Shown here one piece after another: positions 1-8,500 of a DNA stretch of 10,598 nucleotides; position 1 is the first letter of the stretch; every line of letters begins with the position of its first letter. A program made the translations under genes and the position numbers. The notes under the pieces were generated by a model. It did no database searches. It was not told the DNA's origin and saw only the letters and a list, made by a program, of their open reading frames with translations. Source of the DNA: Phoronis ovalis (taxonomy: Eukaryota > Phoronida > Phoronidae); contig JAOXYB010061934.1 of assembly GCA_028565635.1 (NCBI GenBank), positions 1 to 10,598 on the forward strand, read 5' to 3'.

Positions 1-76
1 ACATACACACATACACACATACACACATACACACATACACACATACACACATACACACATACACACATACACACAT
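1..76. repeat. Microsatellite, unit ACATACAC
   Basis: About 9.5 perfect copies of the 8-bp unit ACATACAC run from the window edge, so the true array may begin earlier. They pass directly into a short TA run at about 75-88. Confidence 0.97.
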
Positions 77-88
77 ATATATATATAT

Positions 89-330
89 TTATGCGTGTCT
101 GTATGTGTACGTATTATTTTCTATTATAAAATATAGGTTAATAAATTCTTACCAGTCCATAAATTAACATGTAAATAATAACTACATTTTCTGACAACTC
201 CGGGTACTGAGGCGTCTGCTACGTGAAGTCATTTTTAATAACCTCGTTATGAGAAAAGAAGCCATATTGTGCGCAAACGAGAGTTCAATTATGTGTATGG
301 AATTCCCTGAAATATACTAACTTTTTGGTG
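89..330. other. Non-coding flank, nothing recognised
   Basis: AT-rich sequence without an extended ORF, repeat or RNA gene that I can support. Confidence 0.6.
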
Positions 331-375
331 GATAAGCTTAGTGGTTGGATAGCGTTCAGACTATATATCTGCCGA
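331..375 (+). other. tRNA-like 5' half, possible SINE head remnant
   Basis: GCTTAGTGGTTGGATAGC resembles a tRNA D-arm and A-box (GCT/AGC stem, GG in the loop). It is followed by CAGA-CTATATA-TCTG, a 4-bp anticodon-like stem with a 7-base loop and T at position 33. No B-box GGTTCRANTCC follows at the expected distance, so this is not an intact tRNA. A decayed tRNA-derived SINE or tRNA pseudogene is the best reading; coincidence is possible. Confidence 0.3.
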
Positions 376-630
376 TTGTTACTTGGAACTATAAAAAGTT
401 TGTCAGAGGATAGCGCCATATAGGTAACACGATTTTTTTCGGCTTTCACCATTGAACTGAATAGGTTAGCTTGTCAGCTGTGACGGCGGATAAAAAGTAT
501 ATCAGGAGCCAAAATAGCTGACGTGGTTGGCTAGCAGCATGGCCGAGACGATTTTGGGACCGCAAGGTATTTTGTCAATTCCGGGGATATTTCTGGGTCA
601 GGGTTGGGACCCCTGGGCCTCACACCCCTA
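376..630. other. Region upstream of the TATA box, no gene seen
   Basis: It becomes GC-richer towards 540-630, consistent with a proximal promoter. There is a loose Rel/NF-kB-like GGGGATATTT at 583-592 with mismatches. No ORF of note. Confidence 0.4.
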
Positions 631-635
631 CCTCA

Positions 636-643
636 TATAAAAG
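636..643 (+). promoter_or_regulatory. TATA-box core promoter
   Basis: TATAAAAG sits in a locally GC-rich setting (CCCCTACCTCA before it, GAGAGTGCCCCCGGG after it) that contrasts with the AT-rich flanks. Transcription would be expected to begin near 665-670. The first ATG after that is at 690 with A at -3. It is about 4 kb upstream of the HEPN-NACHT coding start, so linking it to that gene through a 5' intron is inference. Confidence 0.5.
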
Positions 644-689
644 AGAGTGCCCCCGGGATATAACTGTTTAAGCTGGTTGGTCAACAAAA

Positions 690-869
690 ATGAAACCGTT
701 ACAAACCGAAACCGAAACCGCGGGAGACATGCAATGCGTTCAGAGAGTTCTTCTGTGTTTGGAAATAGCAATATATAAATATATGCATTTCCGGGTGGGA
801 AAATTAACAGTCGAAAGTATTAGCAGGGGTTTCGAAATTTGCTTGATGAGAGGAAGCTCGAATCTGTAG
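690..869 (+). CDS. Short ORF (59 codons) just after the TATA box, possible upstream ORF
   Basis: The ATG at 690 is the first after the inferred transcription start and has a good context (A at -3). It opens a 59-residue frame beginning MKPLQTETETAG and ending at TAG 867-869. No domain is recognised. The Thr-Glu repeat is simply the translation of the AAACCG repeat. It may be an upstream ORF in a leader exon, the start of a longer coding exon if a donor lies within it, or chance. The confidence is for the ORF being transcribed, not for a functional peptide. Confidence 0.2.
   Translation: MKPLQTETETAGDMQCVQRVLLCLEIAIYKYMHFRVGKLTVESISRGFEICLMRGSSNL
703..720 (+). promoter_or_regulatory. IRF/ISRE-like element, three AAACCG repeats
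   Basis: Three perfect AAACCG hexamers contain GAAACCGAAA (708-717), an exact fit to the GAAANNGAAA core bound by interferon regulatory factors. A further GAAACCG occurs at 692-698. The element lies just downstream of the inferred start site. IRF-family factors exist in molluscs (established), so control by an IRF is plausible, but a simple repeat arising by chance is also possible. Confidence 0.35.
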
Positions 870-1019
870 ATTCGCCGTTGAGGTTTGTGCAGGGATATTG
901 TGTTAAAGTTGTTGACTAAAGACCGATACATATGTAAAATTGAATAACATATGTTGAAATTTCACTGAGATTACATTTTGCCTGTTTTGCTTTCGATTTT
1001 GGCTGTTCACCGACCACTT

Positions 1020-1606
1020 TCTTTGGCAATTTAGTTTTCTCCTTTATGTAGCGTTTTTATATTCTCTGCCTGTTCTTATATTGTTCTAACTGTTTTCACC
1101 TAGAGTGTCGACATTTGAAATGCATGCTTAAACGTCTTTTAGTTCGGATTTCTAAACTTCTTACTATCGGTAATTCGTGGGAAATTCATCGTAGTTTACT
1201 CAATTCTAGGTACATTTCGTGATCTGTATAATTTCTTCTTTAGATAATGTAAGATCTCGGAAGTGTCCTTACCCTTTCCTTAGATGTACCTTGGTATTTT
1301 GGCAATTCAATTTTCTCGAAAATGTTTAGTTTTACATTATCTGCACATTTATACATTGTTTTATATGTTTGTACAATGTAGCTAGGGTTTAGCAGATATA
1401 TGCATGTTATTGTTATTATGTTAAAAAATCTTTTACCTTGGATTTTGTAAACTTAATTCTTACTGGTAATTCGTGAGGAACTCATGATTGTTTACGTGCA
1501 TTTCTGGATACATTTCTTGGGGTGATTTATTTCTTCTTGAGATAATTAACAGGAGGTCCCCTGAATGCTGGTACCCCGTACCCTTTCCCTAAATGTATCC
1601 TGCAGG
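1020..1606 (+). repeat. Two diverged tandem copies of a unit of about 280-310 bp
   Basis: The second half repeats landmarks of the first in the same order: TTGGCAATT..TTTTCTC (1023 and 1299), GGTAATTCGTG (1167 and 1465), ATTTCTTCTT-AGATAAT (about 1230 and 1528), and TACCCTTTCC-TA-ATGTA-C-T (about 1270 and 1578). Spacing of 276 to about 310 bases shows indels. Only two copies are seen, and no coding potential. Confidence 0.65.
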
Positions 1607-1675
1607 CATAGATATATATTTTTTATCAGATTGTCAGTCAGTTCTTCAAGTTACTGCAAGAAAAAATCACTTGTA

Positions 1676-1765
1676 TGGCTACATGTAGACGGTTTCTTTG
1701 TGAAGTAAAAGGTGTAGGCTCATGTAGGTGAGAACAATGCAAATAAAAAAACCCGTCTGTAGCCA
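1676..1765. repeat. Small imperfect inverted repeat
   Basis: TGGCTACA-(4)-GACGG at 1676-1692 is complementary to CCGTC-TGTAGCCA at 1753-1765, with about 60 bases between the arms. It could be the end of a decayed element. The intervening sequence includes TAG|GTGAGA (about 1728), a donor-like site of unknown use. Confidence 0.4.
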
Positions 1766-1886
1766 GCAGTTTTATACTATAGTATCTTCTTGACAGCTGG
1801 ATGTTTTCAACTACTCACATACAGTGTAGTCCTACATACATGACCCAACTAACACAGCCTATGCTTGTCAGTAGGGTCATGCTTAG

Positions 1887-2318
1887 TGCTAGTCCTGATA
1901 ACAATATCTGATCCAAACACTTTCCTAGCCAAAAGCCATCGTTCTTTAAAATTAACAGTGACTCACCAGTACGATAAAAGTCGTCATAAAAGAATACTCT
2001 GATGGTATTAGTTTGTTATTATCAAGTGAAGAAACCACAAATCTATGCGTGTAAACAAGTCAGATGATAAAAAATCTGTGAAATGAAGTAATTTTTCCGG
2101 GAGTCATTTTGTATATATTGAGTTAAAATTCAACAAATGTTGTGACACAAGAAAGATCTACAGTTTTCACTTGATAATAACAAACTAACACCATGGAAGC
2201 ATTGCTGAATGAACATTTTCATCGACTTTGTTAAACTTGAAAGACTAGAGATTTTGAATATGAAAGTATTAGGCCCAATACTGTACGTCAGATAGTGAAC
2301 CTATTATTAGGACTAGCA
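1887..2318. repeat. Long imperfect fold-back (inverted repeat) element
   Basis: The inner arms 2002-2030 and 2166-2194 are 29 bases long and complementary with a single mismatch, around a 135-base loop. Complementarity continues outward with gaps: AAAGTCG near 1978 against CGACTTT near 2223; ATCTGA at 1905-1910 against TCAGAT at 2288-2293; TGCTAGTCCT at 1887-1896 against AGGACTAGCA at 2309-2318. This fits a non-autonomous fold-back or MITE-like element. No transposase ORF and no clear target-site duplication were seen. Confidence 0.6.
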
Positions 2319-2564
2319 TTGTCAAGTGATACATGGTAGGGTCACATAGCCAGCACTACGTCAGGCATTCCTCCCCTTACCTTTTCTAGTGTGTCCCCTC
2401 CTGATGCCAGCATTCGGCACTGACATTTTTTGCCCCCATCTCAAAATACATCAAATTATGACAAGAAACAAATCTTTTATCAGTTCCAGTCAAAATCTAT
2501 CGAATAGAAACCATTTTTATTTATTATAACGAAAGTAATCTGTTCATAAATAACAGCTTCACTT

Positions 2565-3840
2565 TTCTGATCAGCTTCATATATGGCACAGAGAGAGTAT
2601 ATACAGGTCAAAGTACATGTTAGGTATAATTTTGACATGGATTACTTCTAATGTGGCTGACTGGTGGCCATGTCTGTTCATGAGAGAGCACATCACTTTG
2701 CCACAATCCAAAGATTGACTGGATGATTTGAAGGTGGATGCACAGAGGTCATAGGCTGGTGGAAATAACAGGCTAGGTGACATTTTAGAATAACCTTGAA
2801 AAGTAGGTCAAACCCTGATCTGAATGTTTTACATTAATTTTGTCCTTATGAGTAATTAACTGCTTGAATTTTAATCCAATCAGCTTTAATTTGAAACAGT
2901 GTAAATACAGGTCAAAATACAAGTCTGTTATAATTTTGGCCTTGATCACTTCTAAGATGGCTGTCTGGTGGTTGTGTATAATCTCTAGATTGTGTGTTGC
3001 AATAACAGTTTCAGTTTTTATCCGATCAGGCCTGGTGGCCATGTTTGTTCCTGAGAGGGCACATCACCTTACTTTACATGCCATAAAGATAAAGTGATGA
3101 CTAGACAATTAAAAAATGGATTCACAAAGGCCATAGATTGCTGGGCATATTAGGTTAGGTGACAATTTAAAATGAAGTGGATCAAATGTCGATCTAGATC
3201 TTCAACTTGTTTTGTGCGTTACACCTTCTTTCACAGTAACTTCATTATACAGCATTACACTATATAAGGTAAGCCAAAGGCGGATCAGATGTAATTTTGA
3301 CTCTGATCACTTCCAATATGGCCGATTGATGGCCATGTGTTAATCTTGTAGTGTACATCGCAATCACAGGGTAAGTATAGGTCAAAGTGTAGGTCACATA
3401 TAATATTGACACAGGTTACTTCTAATATGATCACTGGTGGGCACGTGACATTGTACCGCATACCAGAAAGATGAAGCATTGACTAGATGGTTCAAAGGCG
3501 GATTCAACAAGGCCATACATTGATGAGCTTATTAGGTTAAGTGACTTCTTAAAATTATGTTGAGAAGTGGGTCAAATGCCAATCCGAATCTTCGACTTTT
3601 TTTGTTGTGCTTAGCATTTGCTTTTGTTTTGCAACGTATTTTTATCAGATCAGCTTCATATTCGATACAGGCCAGTTGTAATTTTGACCTGGATTACTCC
3701 GAGTGTGGCCAACTAGTGGCCATGTCTATTCCCAGACAGAAAGACGCAGAGAAGAACAAAAGGTGATTGGGTGTATTAGGCCAGGTTGCAGTTAGAATGG
3801 CCTAGAAAAGTGTGTCAAATGATCTGAATCTTAAACATTT
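2565..3840. repeat. Diverged array of roughly 381-bp repeat units
   Basis: A core of about 48 bases (form TAATTTTGACxTGGATxACTTCTAATxTGGC..TGGTGGCCATGT) recurs at about 2626, 2930, 3291, 3399 and 3677. A second module (AAGGCCATA..TATTAGGTTAGGTGAC..GTCAAATG..GATCTxAATCTT) recurs at about 2739, 3120, 3501 and 3765, with two successive spacings of 381 bases. Together these describe three or more degenerate units in one orientation. The short open frames on both strands in this stretch are products of the repeat and are not called as genes. Confidence 0.75.
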
Positions 3841-4645
3841 ATTGTATACAGTGCTTTGCTTTACATATGTAACACGTAAAAGCAACTACTTCAAACATTG
3901 CACTGCCGTAGGGCTGCAAACCATGTACAGCCTAGAACATGATCTTACTCTAAGGATGGGCTGGGCATTTGGCATTACATATGTCTTGGTCAAAGTAGTG
4001 CAAGATAACACTGAGAAAGTATTTATTTGATTTAAAACTTTAAATTAAAGTAGAATTAATTTGATAATAGCATTGGCACTTACACATTTTTAAACTTTCC
4101 GTTTTCTAAAAACTTTCCCTAAAATAGGTCTCGGTGCCAACAAAATCCTGAAGACACTATATAGATAATAAACTAAAAATTATTTTAGTTTTTGAAATAT
4201 CATTTCATAATGTCATGAGTTGAAAAATATAGGTAACTTAATTTTCATATGTTTTGTTCTCACATGATTGAAATAGTAAGATAAAATGAATGAGTTTACC
4301 TATAGAACACAAAATTATTTCTTAGGAATGAATTTTAAAGATAAACTATAGTACAGCTACTAGTTATTTGTTGGCATACTTTATTTTGTTATTTGACTGG
4401 GTATATATATTAATGAATAGACTATCTTGCTGCATTTTAAGCATCATTCAAACATTAGTTCAGTGAATCAAATTTAGTGAAAAGATTCCAGTAAACAAGA
4501 TTTTAGAAAATTTGGATTTGCAATGTTGATTATAATAATGTGATCATTTGTTTTCTAGATTGCACTTTGTTTACTGGTATATGGAAAAAAAATCTAGTAG
4601 CTAACTGGACTAGTCTAATCAAAAACTTTATTCTTCAAAATATTT
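3841..4645. other. AT-rich region upstream of the HEPN exon, no gene seen
   Basis: A 72-codon open frame (3812-4030) begins inside the repeat array, matches no recognised domain and is best taken as chance. A small inverted pair, TTGGCAC (about 4073) and GTGCCAA (about 4135), is present. The rest is probably 5' intron or intergenic. Confidence 0.5.
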
Positions 4646-4647
4646 AG
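4646..4647 (+). other. Probable splice acceptor of an upstream 5' exon
   Basis: CAAAATATTTAG precedes CTGGCATG, placing an AG five bases before the start codon. An acceptor directly ahead of the first ATG is common where the first exon is non-coding. No convincing TATA box lies close upstream, which also points to a distal first exon. The pyrimidine tract is only moderate (TTTATTCTTC), so confidence is limited. The matching donor cannot be fixed from sequence alone. Confidence 0.45.
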
Positions 4648-4652
4648 CTGGC

Positions 4653-5523
4653 ATGTCTTCTCAGTCAACTATTGAGAACAATCAGTATTCAAGGCTGTGC
4701 AGGCTTCTGTTGGATTTTGGCACCCAAGTTCTGCATAATGTTTTGGAAACGCATCTTTCGAAAAAATACAATTACTGTCCATCCATTCGGAAGGGGAAAT
4801 GTTTACCAAGCAAAATATGCCAATACTTTGCTAATACTGGTTATCTTGGAAATCATTTGAGCTTTGGTGAAGTGTTGATGCTGCCCCAAGTCAAAGCATC
4901 TTTACAGAATTTAAAAGTTCTAGTAAGTGACCAAAGGCAAATCTTGCATTCACCAACTGTATCAGTAGAAAACTTGGACATTACGTTGACATTGATTCTA
5001 ATTCGGAATGTTTGTGGTTTAGCTGCACCAAGTTCAAATGTTTGGAATAAGCCCGCAGTTAGTGATACATCTGTTGAAGCACATTGTGCAAGAATCAGGG
5101 AACTTCGTAACAAGGTCTATGGGCACCGCACATCTGCGTCTGTGTCTAAGCAGGACTTTGATAAATACTGGGCTGAAATAACAAGTGAACTTATACCACT
5201 ATCAAATATTTACACAAAAGCTGACTATGATGCTCTTAGAAGTGTAGTAATGGATGTATTAGTGCAAGAAAAGTACAATCGTCTTTTGGACTCGTGTCAC
5301 CGACAAAATACTGCTATTGTTGAAGTAAAGGAGAAATTAGACAACTTAACTACTGGAAAAGATTTTCGTAATTTTAAACGAGACGTATTAAGCGAGATCA
5401 AGCAGAATGAACAAATGCTGACAAAGAAATTTCGGCGTGTTGAACAGAAAGTTGACAATGCGATGGTTGTGCCTGCAAATTATAAAAAGTCTTCTAGTGA
5501 TGCTTCCACGGAAACTATAGATG
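4653..5523 (+). CDS. Coding exon 1: DZIP3-like HEPN domain plus helical linker
   Basis: This exon encodes residues 1-290 and the first base of codon 291. The HEPN fold is recognised from its start (YSRLCRLLLDFGTQVL, residues 12-27), the middle DITLTLILIRNVCGL (109-123), and the end IRELRNKVYGH (148-158), where R152, N153 and H158 form the Rx4-6H signature seen in HEPN ribonucleases. The tryptophan helix DKYWAEI (170-176) follows. Residues 203-270 are rich in Lys, Glu and Gln, with spaced Leu and Val, which suggests a long helix or coiled coil. The ATG at 4653 is the first in-frame Met, has G at -3, and sits 5 bases after a probable acceptor. Reading on past the donor (G|GTAATC, GT at 5524-5525) meets a TAG at 5538, so an unspliced message would end in a 295-residue HEPN-only product. 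The match is to the DZIP3-like HEPN group; no individual orthologue can be named. Confidence 0.85.
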
Positions 5524-8500
5524 GTAATCATTTTATATAGGCCTTTTTATGCAATTCAAAATACTTGATTTAAATACTCAAAAAGGAAACTCAAATTTGA
5601 TTTAAATTAAGTAACTATGTTTATTTTCCTATTAAAAGTAGGACTTCTGTTTGAAGCAGGATGTTTTTTGTTTTACATTGTGAATAATGCATAGTAATAG
5701 AAAGGTTATATTATAAGAAATCTAGAATTTTATAAATTAGTAGGATTGTTATGTTTTACTACACTCTCCTTTTTATGTTACGACAGAAACGGCAAATTCT
5801 GCAGTTCCTCACCAATTGTGTGCGCAGTAATATTTGAAGTTTGAACAAACAAATGAAATTTTAGATTAAAAACATTCATTTAATAAAACATCAAACACAC
5901 TGCAGCACAGCAGCTGTTTACTCAAGTTATTGCAAAATGGCACTAGGAACAGTTAGGTTAAATTCAGAATTGTGCTTGTGTTTTCAATTGAACTTGTGTT
6001 CACATTTTCTTGAAATCATCGTAGAACAATCTTCAAATTGCCAACCAGTAAACCTCTGTGCATGATGAGCTTGATCTTTTATACTACTATAAGAATGGAG
6101 TGAATGTTTCCCTCCAATACTCCGTCTAGGCATACATCCCTATTGGGGTGTTAACCGTGACCAGTAAATTACTTAATATGTTGTGGCATAGATATATTTG
6201 TATTGTCCACATTGCATGTTCCATCCCTGCTGTGTATGTGTACTTCCTAGTGGTTAATAGCTACAGCTTGACCTAGATACTAATTATGATGGGAATATCT
6301 GGCCTCCAGCAATCTATAAGGTTGCACTACACTAAATAGTTTCTTCGAAGGCTTAGCAAAATCTTTAAAAAAATTCCCTAATAGGCGTTAACATTACCCA
6401 GATTGGACAGAGCACAAAACGTTCTTGGAGATATAACTATTTTGGCTTTATTTACATACCAATTTGGTTATTAGCTGGTGATCGATTAATATGCATGCAC
6501 TATTTTTGCTTCATGATGAAGGTTTCGCACAGTGACATTGAACAAGATAGGTGTAGCTCGAAATCCAATCGGTTTCGCTGGTGAAAATTGAAAAGTTTTA
6601 AAAACTAGAATGAAGATGGATAAAAATTATCTAATCCCAGATATATTGGTGAGAGTGTGGAAATATTTAATGTTGAAATATCGTGTTTAACAATATAATG
6701 GACAGAAGGTTAATTAGTGGTGTGCTCTCATATATATGAGGACAATACCCACGACAATCTAGCGGTTATAAAAACTTTTTATTTTTTTTGTAAAATCAGA
6801 GCATTTGTGAGGTCCTGCAATGAAATTAGAATACCTATTACCCGCAGGATTCTATCCGTGGGGTGTATTTCAGAGTGCTGTATAGAGCTGATATGCATTA
6901 ACTCTGTAACTTAAAGTGACATAACTCTTTGACACTTCAACCTGATCAAACATTGTTATTTATTTTATTTGCAGAGAACATCTTGTTGCATACAGTTGCC
7001 GAAAAACTAAAATCACACTATACAAGGAACTCTGCTATTACTCCAGTGCTGTGGAATCAACAATTCCAAATGGCTCTGGACAAAACGTATACTACCCTTA
7101 CAATTTTGCATAAGGAGTAAGTTGAAAGTATATAATAATGCTATAAAATATATAACGTGTACCAACGTTTTAATAATATTTATGTGCAGTAGGAAAAAGT
7201 CTGGCCTAGCATTTTGTTGTGGAAAAGAATACGGAAAATACTGTTAATTAAGATAAAATATTTAGAAATGAATATTTTATGGCTTTGTGTAATGTGTAAT
7301 AGAATTAAACGCGCTAGTGCTCCCCTGTTCAGAAAACTTTGTTCCATGATAGTCCAGATTTAGATAATGTTAGGTTTTCTGTAGTTTGGTCCACAGCTAC
7401 TTTATTTCAGTTAACATACCATAATGATCATTGATTGATTTTACTGTTTTAAAAATGAATCACCGTTTAACGCTTTAACAATATATTTACTTTCTGTGCC
7501 TCATTCCTAAAGCTATGCAAAATAATATTTTTTTAAATTTCAGGATGGAAGTCAGTGTTGATAAAATATTTGATCCTCAGTACTCACTGGCCTCCCCCTC
7601 ACCGAATCGTATTTTAATTGAAGGAAATGCTGGATCAGGAAAAACCACCCTTTGTAAGAAATTGGTATATAACTGGGCAAAAGGAATTAAAGCCTCGGAC
7701 AATCCATATGGACTACAAAACTTTAAGATGGTATTTTTATTGCAAGCTCGTCACTTGACAGGAAGTATTCTGGAAGATATCTTCCAACAGCAGTTATTGC
7801 CTATTGATTTATCCATGTCAAAGGAAGATGTTTGGCTGTTAATAACTAGCCATGAGCAAAATGTGTTATTTATCCTTGATGGTTTTGATGAACTTACAGG
7901 GAGTAATAAACAAGTCTCTGATTTATTGCAGGGTAAGATCTTGTCTGATGCTTCAGTTATAACAACTTCTAGACGAGGGCACATCAAGGCATTTGATAGA
8001 TTTCATACCTTTTTATCCAATGAGGGGTTTAATATAAATCAGGCTCGTGAGTTTATTCATAAATACATGAGCACTAAAGACATAGTTGAGGAAGCTCAAC
8101 TACGTTATATTAATGAGTTAGTTAGTAAAAACAGACACGTTCAAGAGCTTAGTAAAACACCATTAGCTTTAATTTTCATAATTATTTTAGTTGAAGATAA
8201 TTTTAAATATCAGGGTGATACATTGACATTTTCGAATATTGGGAAATTGTGTCATGAGTTAGTAAGTATTGTGATAAGGCGGTATTGCAGAACTGCTGGT
8301 ATTGAATATACGAAGAAATATTCTGAAACTCTTTCATGTAAACTGGGAGAGATAGCTCTACAGGGTTTTAGGGAGAATAAAAGTATCTACAAAAGTGAGG
8401 ATATACTTGTAACTGACCCTAATATTTTTAAGTGTGGGTTTTTAGTTTGTGATCAAAGTGATTCAATTTTAGATCCAGAAGATATATTTTTCTTTGTTCA

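Noticed and set aside
583-592. NF-kB/Rel-like GGGGATATTT
   Set aside because: It deviates from Rel consensus at the 3' half and is a single loose match in a short GC-rich stretch, so it was not called as a site.
740-931. 63-codon open frame on the - strand near the TATA box
   Set aside because: Low-complexity AT-driven translation with no domain. The promoter signals here read on the other strand.
2577-3766. Several open frames of 64-85 codons on both strands
   Set aside because: They fall inside the diverged 381-bp array and share its repeated words in different frames. No domain or codon-use signal supports them.
3812-4030. 72-codon open frame on the + strand
   Set aside because: It starts inside the repeat array, matches no recognised family, and has no splice or promoter context.
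4853-5113. 86-codon open frame on the - strand
   Set aside because: It lies antisense within the HEPN exon, whose + strand reading is clearly the real gene.
6717-6914. 65-codon open frame in intron 1 as an extra exon
   Set aside because: The peptide shows no similarity to linker or NACHT sequence. The exon 1 to exon 2 junction is already phase-perfect without it.
7515-7544. ATG at 7515 as the start of a separate NACHT gene
   Set aside because: These bases form the T-rich tract and AG of a splice acceptor. The frame continues perfectly from exon 2 at 7544, and the pre-NACHT helices are in exon 2.
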